64,000 bases of DNA from Janthinobacterium sp051380735 (lineage in GTDB: Bacteria > Pseudomonadota > Gammaproteobacteria > Burkholderiales > Burkholderiaceae_D). Both the position numbers and the translations under genes were made by a program. Of this stretch, positions 33,946 to 43,253 are shown in pieces; the stretch's first letter is position 1; each line of letters opens with the position of its first letter. The stretch lies in NCBI RefSeq assembly GCF_051380735.1, contig NZ_JBNYXQ010000001.1, positions 1 to 64,000 of the forward strand. Direction: 5' to 3'. The notes under the pieces are model-generated. The model had not been told where the DNA came from. It was given only the letters and a program-made list of their open reading frames with translations, and did no database searches.

Positions 33946-36723
33946 ATGCGCTGCTCTTGTTTACACCGTACCCATGCTGCGATCAGTCTCGCCGCGTTGT
34001 CGCTGTGCTCCGCCCTGCTGCTGGGCTGCAATGACGGCCAGAGCAGTGCTAGCCTGCTGGCTGACGCCCAGCTGTACCAACAAAAAGGTGAACCGCGCGC
34101 CGCCATCATCCAGCTGAAGAACCTGCTGCAAAAGGAAGCGGACAACGCTGCTGCGCGCCTGCTGCTGGGCAGCATCTATCTCGACACCGGCGACGCCTTG
34201 TCGGCGGAAAAGGAGTTGCGCAAGGCGCAAACCCTGGGCGCCAGGCCGGCCGAGGTACTGCCGCTGCTGGGCAAGGCCTGGCTGATGCTGGGCCAGTTCG
34301 AACGGGTCCTGAAAGAGTTGCCCGGCGATCCAGGCCAGGCGACAGCCGTACTGGCCCTGCGCGGCGACGCCTTGCTGGCCCTGGGGCGCCAGGAGGAAGC
34401 CCGCGCCTTGTTTGCCGGCATGCAGCAACGCCAGCCAGGCCAGACCGAAGCGCTGCTGGGACTGGCACGCCTGGCCGCGCTCGACGGACAAGTCGCTGCA
34501 GCGCAATTGCTGATCGAGCAGGCATTGAAAGGCAGTCCGGACAGCCTGGAAGCGCTGCGCCTGCAGGGCGACCTGCAACGGCTGCAGGGCAACAATGGCC
34601 CGGCGCGGCTGGCTTACCAGCAGATACTCAAGCGCAAGCCGGACCAGGTGCAGGCGCGCATCGAACTGGCGAATCTCGATATCACGGAGAACAAGTTTGC
34701 CGACGCGGCGGCGCAGCTGGCCGGCGCGCGCAAGACTGCGCCGGGTAACCTTGGCGTGCTGCAGGCGCAAGCCCTGCTCGATTTTCGCCAGGGGAAATTC
34801 AAGGCGGCGCTGGAAAACTTGCAGTTGGTGCTCAAGGCCGCGCCCGAGCACATGCCGGCGCTGCTGCTGGGCGGCGCCGTGCAACTGGCGCTCGGTGCGC
34901 CGCAACCGGCGGAAAATTATCTGCTGCCGTTTCTTGCCGCCCATCCAAAGCATTTGTATGCGAGCAAGATGATGGCCTCGATTGAAATGGGGCGCGGCAA
35001 GACCGATGCCGCGATCGACTTGTTGCAACCTTTGCTGGTGTCCTTTCCCGACGACGTGGAATTGCTGTCACTGCTGGGTGAAGCCCAACTGCGCGCCGGC
35101 CATTATGACAAGGCCAGTGGCTACTTTGAAAAAGCCAGCCTGCTGGCGCCCGACACGTCCAGGCTGCATGCGGCGCTGGGCGTGAGCCGCCTGGGCCAGG
35201 GTGAAAACGCGCGTGCCATCAGCGAACTGGAGCGTGCCAGCGTGCTGGACGATAAAACGCCGCAGGCGGGTACCATGCTGGTGATGACCTTGCTGCGCAA
35301 CAAGGAAAATGCCAGGGCGCTGGCCGCCGTGCAGGCAATGGAAAACCAGCATGGCAGCAATCCGCTGGTGCTGAACCTGAAAGGCGGCGTCTACCTGGCC
35401 TTGAGCGACCTGGCCGCTGCGCGCGCCAGCTTCGAGCAGGCGCTGGCCATCGACGCGCGCTACTTGCCGGCCTTGACCAACCTGGCACAGATCGACATGG
35501 CGGAGAAAAAGCCGGAGCGCGCCAAACAGCGTTTTGAGGCAGCATTGGCAAAAGACCCGAAAAACCCGGACCTGGCCGCCGCGCTGGCCAAGCTGGCGGC
35601 CTCGCAAGGCAAGCTGGACGAAGCGCAGCGCTGGCTGGAAAAAGCCCATGCCGACCACCCCGACGCCGTCGCGCCAGCCCTGCTGCTGAGTAATTTTTAT
35701 CTGCAAACCGGCGCCGCCGGCAAGGCACTGGCGCTGGCGCGCAGCTTGCAAAACGGCCACCCCGAGGACACTGATGCGCTGTCCTTGCGCGCCCAGGTCG
35801 AATACAGTGCCGGCGAGGCGCGCGCCGCACTCGACAGCTATATCAAACTGGCGACCTTGCAAACCACTTCGGCGCCCTTGCAGATGCGCATTGCCAGCTT
35901 GCACCTGGCGCTGGGCGATCCGGCCAGTGCGCTGCAAGCGGCCAGGCGTGCACAAATAATCGAACCAGGTTTGCTCGACGCGCAGGTGGTCGAAGTGGCG
36001 CTGCTGCTGGACCTGAAGCGGCCACGCGATGCGCTGGCCGTTGCCCGCAAGGTACAACAGCAGCAACCGAAGCTGGCCGCCGGCTACAAACTCGAAGGCG
36101 ATGTACTGATGGACCAGCAGCATCCGCGCGAGGCGATGAAACTGTATGAACAGGCTTTCCAGATCAGCAAGATCGGCCCGCTGCAAGTGCAGCTCTACCG
36201 CGCCGCCCTGGCCGCCGGCATGGAACAGCAGGCCGATGCGCGCATCGACGCCTGGCTCAGGCAACAGCCCGACGACAAGGCGACACGGCTGTACCTGGCT
36301 GGCGCCAAGCTTAAAGCCAAGCAATATCGCGCCGCCATCGCGCAATACCAGCAGGTGCTCGCGCGCGATGCCGGCAATATAGTGGCGCTCAATGACCTGG
36401 CATGGGCCTACCAGCAAGACAAGGACGAACGCGCGCTGGCCACCGCCGCGCAGGCCCACAAGCTGGCGCCCGACAATCCGGCCGTGCTCGATACCCTGGG
36501 CTGGATCACGCTAGACCATGGCGACAGCAAACGCGCCATCGAACTGCTGCAGCGCGCAGCAAGCCTGGCGCCGAATGCCGCCGAGATCCAATACCACCTG
36601 GGCGCGGCGCTGGCGAAAAATGGCGACAAGCCGGCCGCGCGCAAGCAGCTCGAGCAACTGCTGGCCGCCAACAAGGACTTCGCGCAGCGGGCCGAGGCCC
36701 GGGCCTTGCTGGCCAGGCTCTAG
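33946..36723 (+). CDS. prsT: XrtA/PEP-CTERM system TPR lipoprotein PrsT
   Basis: This 925-residue periplasmic lipoprotein has a signal ending in LLLGC (Cys28), followed by about 20 tetratricopeptide repeats throughout (for example AQLYQQKGEPRAAIIQLKNL, ARASFEQALAIDARYLPAL, AIAQYQQVLARDAGNIVALN). Length, lipobox and position beside a sugar dehydrogenase and a polymerase-like gene match PrsT, a conserved part of exosortase A loci thought to scaffold polysaccharide assembly or export. ATG 33946 is chosen because GGAGA lies 8 bases upstream. The polymerase-like gene starts 3 bases after its stop. Confidence 0.88.
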   Translation: MRCSCLHRTHAAISLAALSLCSALLLGCNDGQSSASLLADAQLYQQKGEPRAAIIQLKNLLQKEADNAAARLLLGSIYLDTGDALSAEKELRKAQTLGARPAEVLPLLGKAWLMLGQFERVLKELPGDPGQATAVLALRGDALLALGRQEEARALFAGMQQRQPGQTEALLGLARLAALDGQVAAAQLLIEQALKGSPDSLEALRLQGDLQRLQGNNGPARLAYQQILKRKPDQVQARIELANLDITENKFADAAAQLAGARKTAPGNLGVLQAQALLDFRQGKFKAALENLQLVLKAAPEHMPALLLGGAVQLALGAPQPAENYLLPFLAAHPKHLYASKMMASIEMGRGKTDAAIDLLQPLLVSFPDDVELLSLLGEAQLRAGHYDKASGYFEKASLLAPDTSRLHAALGVSRLGQGENARAISELERASVLDDKTPQAGTMLVMTLLRNKENARALAAVQAMENQHGSNPLVLNLKGGVYLALSDLAAARASFEQALAIDARYLPALTNLAQIDMAEKKPERAKQRFEAALAKDPKNPDLAAALAKLAASQGKLDEAQRWLEKAHADHPDAVAPALLLSNFYLQTGAAGKALALARSLQNGHPEDTDALSLRAQVEYSAGEARAALDSYIKLATLQTTSAPLQMRIASLHLALGDPASALQAARRAQIIEPGLLDAQVVEVALLLDLKRPRDALAVARKVQQQQPKLAAGYKLEGDVLMDQQHPREAMKLYEQAFQISKIGPLQVQLYRAALAAGMEQQADARIDAWLRQQPDDKATRLYLAGAKLKAKQYRAAIAQYQQVLARDAGNIVALNDLAWAYQQDKDERALATAAQAHKLAPDNPAVLDTLGWITLDHGDSKRAIELLQRAASLAPNAAEIQYHLGAALAKNGDKPAARKQLEQLLAANKDFAQRAEARALLARL

Positions 36724-36726
36724 CCC

Positions 36727-39147
36727 GTGGCCATGATTGCCGCGCGGCTGACGGCGCTGGCCGCCGGCCTGGCCTGCCTGGTGGCGTTGGGCCAGTATCC
36801 GCTGGGCCACGGCTGGCCTGTGTGGCTGTTGTACGCCTTGTTGCCGAGCTACTTCCTGCTGTTGTGCTGGCGGCAGGCGCTGTGGCTGTTCTGCCTGCCC
36901 GCGCTGTTGCCGGTGCTGGACCTGGCGCCATGGACCGGCTGGTTTTTTTTCGAAGAAATCGATTTGCTGCTGTTGCTGACCGTGACCTGTGGCTACTGGC
37001 GCTGGCACCCCGGTGCCACGCGGCTTGCGCTGGCCCCGGGCGCACGTCTGTGGCTGGGATTGGCAAGCGCAGCGGCGCTGGCGGCGCTGCTGCGCGGCTT
37101 GTTTTCCGTGCAACTGCCGCCGGATCCCTTGAATGCCTGGAACAACTACCTGAGTCCCTATAACAGCCTGCGTCTGGGCAAGGCCTGGTTCTGGGCCATG
37201 CTGTTGCTGCCGCTGCTGCTGCGCGATGCCGCCGAGCATGGCTTGCGCCGCCTGGTGCTGCCAGGCATGCTGTGCGGCCTGGGCCTGGTCTCCCTGTGCG
37301 CGCTGTGGGAGCGGGCCGTGTTTCCGGGGATATTCAATATGTCCAGCGACTATCGCATCACGGCGCCATTTTCCGCCATGCACACGGGCGGCGCGGCGCT
37401 CGACAGCTACCTGGCACTGGCGTTGCCGTTCGCGGCGCTGTGGCTGGCCCGCACCCGCGCCCGCCGGCCAGTCATCGCCGCCTTGCTGCTGGGACTGGCC
37501 CTGCATGCGGCCATGGCCACCTTTTCGCGCGCGCTGTATGCGGCCCTGCCGGTGGCCGCCATCACCGGCCTGGCTTGCTGGCAGCTGGCCGATGGCAGGC
37601 ATGGCCGGCAGCACTGGTCGCCGCACCGCGCCGCTGCTGGCTTGCTGCTGGGCACAAGCGCGGCGACATTGCTCGTGCTGATGTTCCATGCGGCCGGCTA
37701 CCGTGGCTTGCTGGCTGCCGTCGTGCTGCTGCTTGGCGCCTTCATGCTGGCGACGCAAGCCTTGCCGTGGCGTCTGGCGCCGGCCAGCGTGCTGTGCGCG
37801 CTGGTACTGCAAGGCACGTTGGCGGCGCTGTGGCCGAACGACCTCACCCATGGCCTGCTGAAGGCGCCGTATGCGCTGTTCTCGCTGTCGAGTCTGTTGT
37901 TGGCGTTCTGCCTGTGGCGCCATTGGCTACCGCTGTCCATCATCGCGCTGACCATGATGGCGTGCAATACCGCCTGGATAGGCTGGCACTGGGCCGGCGC
38001 CGTCGCCTTGCAGCCGGCCGCGCTGATACTGCTGCTGGCGGCCCTGCTGTTGTTGAACAGCCGGCTGCGCCGGCCCTTGTGGCGCATGGGGCGCGCCAGT
38101 CTCAGCTTGGCGGCCTCGGTGGCGGCGATGCTGATGCTGGCGGTTCCCGTCTCGGCCAGTTATTACGCCAATGAGCGCTTCGCCACGACCGCTGGCGACT
38201 GGCAAGGCCGCCTGCGCCACTGGCGCGGCACGCTGGCGATGATGCCGGCCGACTGGGCCAGCACGGCTTTTGGCATGGGCACCGGTACTTTTCCGGCCAG
38301 CTATTTCTGGCACAACACTGGGGGTGACGTGCCAGCCCGGCTGATCTATGCAGACGAAGCCGAGGCAGGTAATCGCTATCTGCGCATGTGGAGTCCCGGC
38401 TACCGGGCTGGCTATGGGGAACTGCTGCGCCTGCTGCAGCGGGTAAACGTGCGGCCCGACACCCGCTACGCGCTGGCGCTCGACGTGCGGCGCCACGGTC
38501 CCATGCCGGTACTGCAACTGAAGCTATGCCAGCGGCAACTGCTGTATGCGCAATATTGCGTGCACGCGCCCTTGCGCCTGCTGCAGCCGACGCCGAAGCC
38601 GATCTCACCGCAATGGCAGCATTATCAGATGACGATAGCCAGCGCCCGCCTGGGCGACGGCGCCTGGCTGCTGCGCACGCCGGTACAGCTGGAACTGGCC
38701 GCCGGCGGGCTGGCCGAGCCTGCATTCATCGATGTCGACAATCTCAGCCTGCGCGCGCCGGACGGCGAAGAGCTGCTGGCCAACGGCAGCTTCAGCATGG
38801 CCAACAACTACTGGTTTTTCAGCAGTGACCATCATCACTTGCCGTGGCATATCAAGAACCTGTGGCTGCACCTGCAGGTCGAATCCGGATTGTTCGGCGT
38901 GGTTTCCATGCTGAGCCTGGTCGCGCTGGCCTGCGCGAATTTGCTGCGGCGCGCGGCGCAGGCAGGACCGGGTGCCGATTGCCCGGCCGCCATGCTGGCC
39001 GCGCTGGCCGGATTCATGGTGATCGGCGTGTTCGACAGCCTGCTCGACGTGCCGCGCATCGCCCTGCTGTTCTACATGCTGCTGCTGTGCGCGCTGATGC
39101 AGCCAGCCACGCCCCCTTCCCTTGCCGGTGAAAGGCTGCCGCGATGA
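36727..39147 (+). CDS. Polysaccharide polymerase/O-antigen ligase-like membrane protein with extracytoplasmic lectin-like insert
   Basis: The product has 806 residues from GTG 36727 (AGG 9 bases upstream; ATG 36733 is the alternative). The first about 475 residues hold 11-13 membrane spans with the Wzy/WaaL-like layout; FSRALYAALPVAAITGLAC is a typical core helix. Residues about 530-700 form a soluble beta-rich segment: RYLRMWSPGYRAGYGELLR, LLQRVNVRPDTRYALALDV, LQLKLCQRQLLYAQYC, WQHYQMTIAS and NGSFSMANNYWFFSSDHHH, a carbohydrate-binding-module-like pattern. The chain then returns to the membrane (ESGLFGVVSMLSLVALAC). Its stop overlaps the protease start (ATGA). Role: joining repeat units of the XrtA polysaccharide or ligating it, inferred. 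Confidence 0.75.
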   Translation: MAMIAARLTALAAGLACLVALGQYPLGHGWPVWLLYALLPSYFLLLCWRQALWLFCLPALLPVLDLAPWTGWFFFEEIDLLLLLTVTCGYWRWHPGATRLALAPGARLWLGLASAAALAALLRGLFSVQLPPDPLNAWNNYLSPYNSLRLGKAWFWAMLLLPLLLRDAAEHGLRRLVLPGMLCGLGLVSLCALWERAVFPGIFNMSSDYRITAPFSAMHTGGAALDSYLALALPFAALWLARTRARRPVIAALLLGLALHAAMATFSRALYAALPVAAITGLACWQLADGRHGRQHWSPHRAAAGLLLGTSAATLLVLMFHAAGYRGLLAAVVLLLGAFMLATQALPWRLAPASVLCALVLQGTLAALWPNDLTHGLLKAPYALFSLSSLLLAFCLWRHWLPLSIIALTMMACNTAWIGWHWAGAVALQPAALILLLAALLLLNSRLRRPLWRMGRASLSLAASVAAMLMLAVPVSASYYANERFATTAGDWQGRLRHWRGTLAMMPADWASTAFGMGTGTFPASYFWHNTGGDVPARLIYADEAEAGNRYLRMWSPGYRAGYGELLRLLQRVNVRPDTRYALALDVRRHGPMPVLQLKLCQRQLLYAQYCVHAPLRLLQPTPKPISPQWQHYQMTIASARLGDGAWLLRTPVQLELAAGGLAEPAFIDVDNLSLRAPDGEELLANGSFSMANNYWFFSSDHHHLPWHIKNLWLHLQVESGLFGVVSMLSLVALACANLLRRAAQAGPGADCPAAMLAALAGFMVIGVFDSLLDVPRIALLFYMLLLCALMQPATPPSLAGERLPR

Positions 39148-39953
39148 AACCCTTGCTGCTGTTGTGCCTGTTATTACCGTGTGGCTTGCCTACCGCGCGC
39201 GCCCAGTTGCCGGCGCAATCGCTGGAACAGGTGATCGCGCGCATCAAGCCTTCGATTGTCGGCATTGGCAGCCATCAGAAAACGCGCACGCCGGCCGTCC
39301 AGTTCATCGGCACCGGCTTTGCTGCCGGCGACGGCCTGAGCGTGCTGACCTGTGCGCATGTGATCGACAAGCTGCTGGCGGCCAATCCCGGCGAGACCAT
39401 CGGCATCCTGACGGGCCAGGGCGAGGTTGCGCAATTTCGTGCCGCCACCGTGCAGGCGCTCGACGCCGAACACGACCTGGCCTTGCTGCGCCTGTCCGGC
39501 ACGCCCTTGCCTGCCCTGCAACTGGGCGACGCGGCTGAAGTGCGTGAAGGCCAGGCCCTGGCGTTTACAGGCTTTCCGCTCGGCACCTTGCTGGGCCTGC
39601 ACCATGTGACGCACCGCGCCACCGTGTCAGCCCTGACACCTGTGGTCATGCCCAGCGCAAACGCCCTGCGGCTGGACCCGAAACGGCTGGCACAGCTGCA
39701 AAAGGCGCCGTACACGGTATTCCAGCTGGACGCGACGGCCTATCCTGGCAGCAGCGGCAGCCCCCTGTTCGATCCGCAGACGGGCCTGGTCTACGGCATC
39801 GTCAATATGGTCTACATAGTCAACAAGGGCCTGAAGGAAGCGGCCATGACCGCGCCGAGCGGCATCACCTACGCCATCCCGGGCCGCCACATGCAAGCGC
39901 TGCTATTGAAAAACAATGCGCTCAGTTCCGTCCCTGCCGCAGGCGCTCGGTAA
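39144..39953 (+). CDS. Secreted trypsin-like (S1C) serine protease
   Basis: The product has 269 residues with a signal peptide of about 20 (LLLLCLLLPCGLPTARAQ). The catalytic triad is visible: His in LTCAHVIDK (about residue 73), Asp in EHDLALLRLSG and Ser in YPGSSGSPLFDPQ. No PDZ domain follows, so it is shorter than DegP/DegQ. It is translationally coupled (ATGA) to the polymerase-like gene within the XrtA locus, hinting at a periplasmic processing or quality-control role there. Its end overlaps the convergent N-acyl amino acid synthase by 32 bases. Confidence 0.85.
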   Translation: MKPLLLLCLLLPCGLPTARAQLPAQSLEQVIARIKPSIVGIGSHQKTRTPAVQFIGTGFAAGDGLSVLTCAHVIDKLLAANPGETIGILTGQGEVAQFRAATVQALDAEHDLALLRLSGTPLPALQLGDAAEVREGQALAFTGFPLGTLLGLHHVTHRATVSALTPVVMPSANALRLDPKRLAQLQKAPYTVFQLDATAYPGSSGSPLFDPQTGLVYGIVNMVYIVNKGLKEAAMTAPSGITYAIPGRHMQALLLKNNALSSVPAAGAR

Positions 39954-40668
39954 TGCCAGGCTCATCCCATGTAGGAAAAAAAAAGGGATAAAACGAGCGC
40001 TCGCCACCATGTCGCTCCATCAGGCCGCCGTACTTGCGGATCTGCTCGCCCATATAGGCCAGGTCCAGCCGCAGCAGCACGGCCGGCGCGCCCACGCGTG
40101 TACATTCGCGCTCGCCACCGAAGTCCTTGAAGCCCAGCATGCGCTTGTAGAACACCACGTGGCGCGGGTTGACTTCGATCACGTAATCGGTAAAACGGTG
40201 GATATTGTGGGCATAGATATACGAGATATGGATCAGCGCGGCAAACACGCGCTTGCTGACGCCCTTGTCGATCGCCAGGCGCGATGGCTCGCACAGGCGC
40301 CGGCCCTGTTCACGCAGCAGGTCGAGCTTGTCGCGGAAGTTATCGTCGGCGGGCAAGCCGGTTTCCTCGTTATCGAGGCACAGGGTCATGGTACCGACCG
40401 TATCGCCTGCCGTTTCGGCAAACAGCGTAATTTTATTGAGCGCGTGGGCGATGCCGGGATCGACCGTGTAGCCGCGCCAGCCGTACATCTTGCGGATCAG
40501 CAAGCTGGAGGCTTCGCGACGGCCGCGTGAATTGGCCATGCGGATATGAAAGCGCTGCAGGTCGATTTCATGCTCCATGGCCGGGTCGATCTTGCCTTCG
40601 CCCACCACCAGGTCACTGAGATTGACCGGGCTATCAAAGGAAATTATGGGGTCGTCTTCAAAGCTCAT
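39922..40668 (-). CDS. PEP-CTERM/exosortase system N-acyl amino acid synthase
   Basis: The product has 248 residues and a GNAT-like fold related to LuxI-type autoinducer synthases. Typical segments are MSFEDDPIISFDSPVNL, the LRRFHIRMANSRGRREASSL-type helix, TLCLDNEETGLPAD (core strand), RLCEPSRLAIDKG and ALIHISYIYAHNIHRFTDYV. Members of the family make long-chain N-acyl amino acids and sit in exosortase A loci. ATG 40668 is preceded by GAGGAC. Its own promoter should lie in the AT-rich 40669-40864 region (196 bases). The product may be a signal or surfactant; this is not shown by sequence. Confidence 0.85.
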   Translation of the reverse strand: MSFEDDPIISFDSPVNLSDLVVGEGKIDPAMEHEIDLQRFHIRMANSRGRREASSLLIRKMYGWRGYTVDPGIAHALNKITLFAETAGDTVGTMTLCLDNEETGLPADDNFRDKLDLLREQGRRLCEPSRLAIDKGVSKRVFAALIHISYIYAHNIHRFTDYVIEVNPRHVVFYKRMLGFKDFGGERECTRVGAPAVLLRLDLAYMGEQIRKYGGLMERHGGERSFYPFFFPTWDEPGITERLRQGRN

Positions 40669-40864
40669 CTTGTCCTCGCTGTCATGGCGGTTCGCGCTGA
40701 GACGAACTGATGCCAATGCCATGTGACAGGACCAGAACTGAAGAAGTTCCCTCAATTTCTACAAAATCAGAAGAATTTACCTATTTAATGACTAAATGCA
40801 AACGTAAATTTGCTGTTTTACACCTGATGACAAATTAAAATATACTTTTTTATAAGCCGCCAGT

Positions 40865-41488
40865 TTAGAAGAAACTCTCGGGTATCAGCAGCACGTCGCC
40901 GGGCCGCATCATGATGTTGGCGGAAATATCGCCATCGCGCAACAAGTCATCGAGCCGCACGCGCAGTTGCTGCCTGGTTCCTTCGCGCATGCGTATCACG
41001 CTGGCTTTGTTGCCTGCCGCAAAGTCGGTGATGCCGCCGACGGTGATCAATACATCCATCAGCGACATGCCCTGGCGGTAAGGCAGCGCCTGCGGCTTGG
41101 CCGCCGCGCCGATCACGCGGATCTGTTCCTCATATGGCCCGGCAAAATTGGTGACGATCACAGTCACCACCGGCTGCTGGATGAACTTGCCCAGCGCCTG
41201 CTCGATATCGCGCGCCAGCTGGGTCGAGGTCTTGCCGCTGGCCATCAGGTCCTCCACCAGCGGCGTGGTGATCTTGCCGTCCGGCCGCACCGCCACCGTC
41301 AGCGACACTTCGGGATTGCGCCAGACCAGGATATTGACGGAGTCGCCCGGTCCGATCAGGTAGTCGTGCAGCGGTGCACTGTCTTCGGCCGGTGCCAGCG
41401 CGTGCTGCGTACGACAGCCGGCCAGCAATACGGTAGCGCTGGCGTACGCCAGGACGCGGGTGATCAGGGCGCGGCGTAACAGGTTCAT
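40865..41488 (-). CDS. Polysaccharide export lipoprotein (Wza type, XrtA system)
   Basis: The product has 207 residues with a lipobox LLAGC (Cys25). A Poly_export domain follows (DYLIGPGDSVNILVWRNPEV and RPDGKITTPLVEDLMASGKT, about 42-85) and one SLBB domain (IRVIGAAAKPQALPYRQGMS, about 125-150). It forms the outer-membrane export channel. It points left, divergent from the chain-length gene, across 216 bases holding both promoters. Related XrtA loci usually have it in the same direction as the chain-length gene, so the inversion is notable. Confidence 0.9.
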   Translation of the reverse strand: MNLLRRALITRVLAYASATVLLAGCRTQHALAPAEDSAPLHDYLIGPGDSVNILVWRNPEVSLTVAVRPDGKITTPLVEDLMASGKTSTQLARDIEQALGKFIQQPVVTVIVTNFAGPYEEQIRVIGAAAKPQALPYRQGMSLMDVLITVGGITDFAAGNKASVIRMREGTRQQLRVRLDDLLRDGDISANIMMRPGDVLLIPESFF

Positions 41489-41704
41489 GCTGTTTCCTTC
41501 AAAAAAATGGCGGCCATGCAAAAACTGCCTGGACCGGGAACTTCCCATGATTGGTAAAAGCGGGCGGGTGTCTCTTGAGGGGTATCAAGAAGCAATCATC
41601 TTGGGAAATTTTGTGGCGGCAGCGCCCTATACTTTGTTCACCCGACAAGAAAATACGCTGTTTTCGCCTATCCACGCCCTGCACCGTCACCTGAAGGAAG
41701 CAAC

Positions 41705-43234
41705 ATGGAGGATTTGATACAGCAAGTGCTCTCGGCCCTGAAAGGCATCTGGAAGTACCGCTGGCATGCGGTGCTGGTTGCCTGGCTGGTGGCCATCGCC
41801 GGTTTTATCAAGGTGATCAGTCTGCCCGATAACTACCAGACCTCGGCGCGCGTATTTGTCGATACGCAAACCATCCTCAAGCCGCTGATGGCCGGCATGA
41901 CCAGCGTGCCCAATACGGAACAGCAGGTGGCCATCATGAGCCGCACCTTGCTGAGTCGCCCGAATGTCGAACGGGTGATGCGCATGGTGGACCTGGACCT
42001 CGACTCGCGCACCGTGCGCGAACATGAAGCGCAACTGGACGACCTGATGCGCAACATCAAGATCAGCGGCACCAACGCCTATGACATCTACACCATCAGC
42101 TATGGCGGCCCGCAACCGAAGGTGACGCGCGACGTGGTGCAAAGCCTGCTGACCATCTTTGTCGAGGGCAGTTTCCAGGGCAAGAAAGGCGACTCCCAAA
42201 AGGCGGTGCAATTCATCGACGAACAGATCAAGAACTACGAAGACAAGCTGAGCGCGGCGGAAAACCTGATGAAGGATTTCAAGATACGCAACAACATGCT
42301 GCTGCCGCGCCAGGGCATCGACTATGGCAGCCAACTGCTGATGATGTCCGACAGTCTCAACAACGCCAAGCTGGAACTGCTGGAAGCCGAACAGTCGCGC
42401 AAGGCCATCTTGAGCCAGATCGAGGGCGACGAGCCGGTGCTGGATCTGGAGCCGAGCGCGGCGGCCATCACCAATCCCGAGCTTGACGAACGCATCGCCA
42501 CCATCAATAAAAATCTCGACAGCCTGCGCCTGCAGTACACCGAATTGCATCCCGACATCGTTGCTTCGAAGCGCCTGGTGGCGCAACTGGAGGAGCGCAA
42601 GATAGCAGAAAGCAAGCTGCGCTCGGCCACAAGCGACCCCGGCAAGAACTACAGCCCCATGCTGCAGCAGCTGAAAGTGGCGCTCACCGAAGCAGATGCC
42701 AAGGTGGCCGCCATCAAGGCGCGGGTGGCGGAATATACGGCCCGCAACGAACGGCTGCTGGCGCACAGCAACGCCGTGCCCGAAGTGGAATCGCAACTGG
42801 CCCAGTTGAACCGCGATTACGTGATCAACAAGGAAAACTATGAAAAGCTGATCGGCCGGCGCGAGGCGGCCAAGCTGTCGGGTGAACTGAGCTCGACCAC
42901 CGACATGATGGCCTTCAAGATCATCGATCCGCCCACGGTACCCCTGTCGCCGGTCGGCCCTAACCGGCCGTTGCTGTTCAGCGCTGTGCTGGCGGCGGCG
43001 CTGGTGGCCGGCCTGGCCGCTGCCCTGTTGATCAGCCAGATCCGGCCAACTTTCCTCAGCCCGGCCGAATTGCGCGACGCCACCGGCTTGACCGTATTGG
43101 GCACGGTGGCGATGAACTGGACCGAGCAGCAGCAGACGCGCCAGCGCCGCGCCCGCTATGCCTTCAGCACCTGCCTGGGCAGCCTGTTCATGCTGTATGG
43201 CGGCGTGGTGGCAGCCGCCATGTTCAAATTCTAG
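41705..43234 (+). CDS. XrtA system polysaccharide chain-length determinant (Wzz/GumC type)
   Basis: The product has 509 residues in the inner membrane. An N-terminal Wzz domain with one span (YRWHAVLVAWLVAIAGFIKV) is followed by a long periplasmic coiled coil (about 170-400; KAVQFIDEQIKNYEDKLSAA and SYGGPQPKVTRDVVQ before it) and a second span (RPLLFSAVLAAALVAGLAAA) near 430. A third hydrophobic stretch ends the protein (CLGSLFMLYGGVVAAAMF). AAGGAAG precedes the ATG by 6 bases. It regulates length and links polymer to the export channel; its cytosolic partner is the next gene. Confidence 0.9.
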   Translation: MEDLIQQVLSALKGIWKYRWHAVLVAWLVAIAGFIKVISLPDNYQTSARVFVDTQTILKPLMAGMTSVPNTEQQVAIMSRTLLSRPNVERVMRMVDLDLDSRTVREHEAQLDDLMRNIKISGTNAYDIYTISYGGPQPKVTRDVVQSLLTIFVEGSFQGKKGDSQKAVQFIDEQIKNYEDKLSAAENLMKDFKIRNNMLLPRQGIDYGSQLLMMSDSLNNAKLELLEAEQSRKAILSQIEGDEPVLDLEPSAAAITNPELDERIATINKNLDSLRLQYTELHPDIVASKRLVAQLEERKIAESKLRSATSDPGKNYSPMLQQLKVALTEADAKVAAIKARVAEYTARNERLLAHSNAVPEVESQLAQLNRDYVINKENYEKLIGRREAAKLSGELSSTTDMMAFKIIDPPTVPLSPVGPNRPLLFSAVLAAALVAGLAAALLISQIRPTFLSPAELRDATGLTVLGTVAMNWTEQQQTRQRRARYAFSTCLGSLFMLYGGVVAAAMFKF

Positions 43235-43253
43235 ATGCTGGCACGGGAGACCC

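Noticed and set aside
41489..41704. Sigma-54 promoter in the divergent XrtA intergenic regions
   Set aside because: No GG-N10-GC element with good flanking bases was found here, in 33728-33945 or in 40669-40864. The TGGCAC at about 33835 has the wrong spacing.
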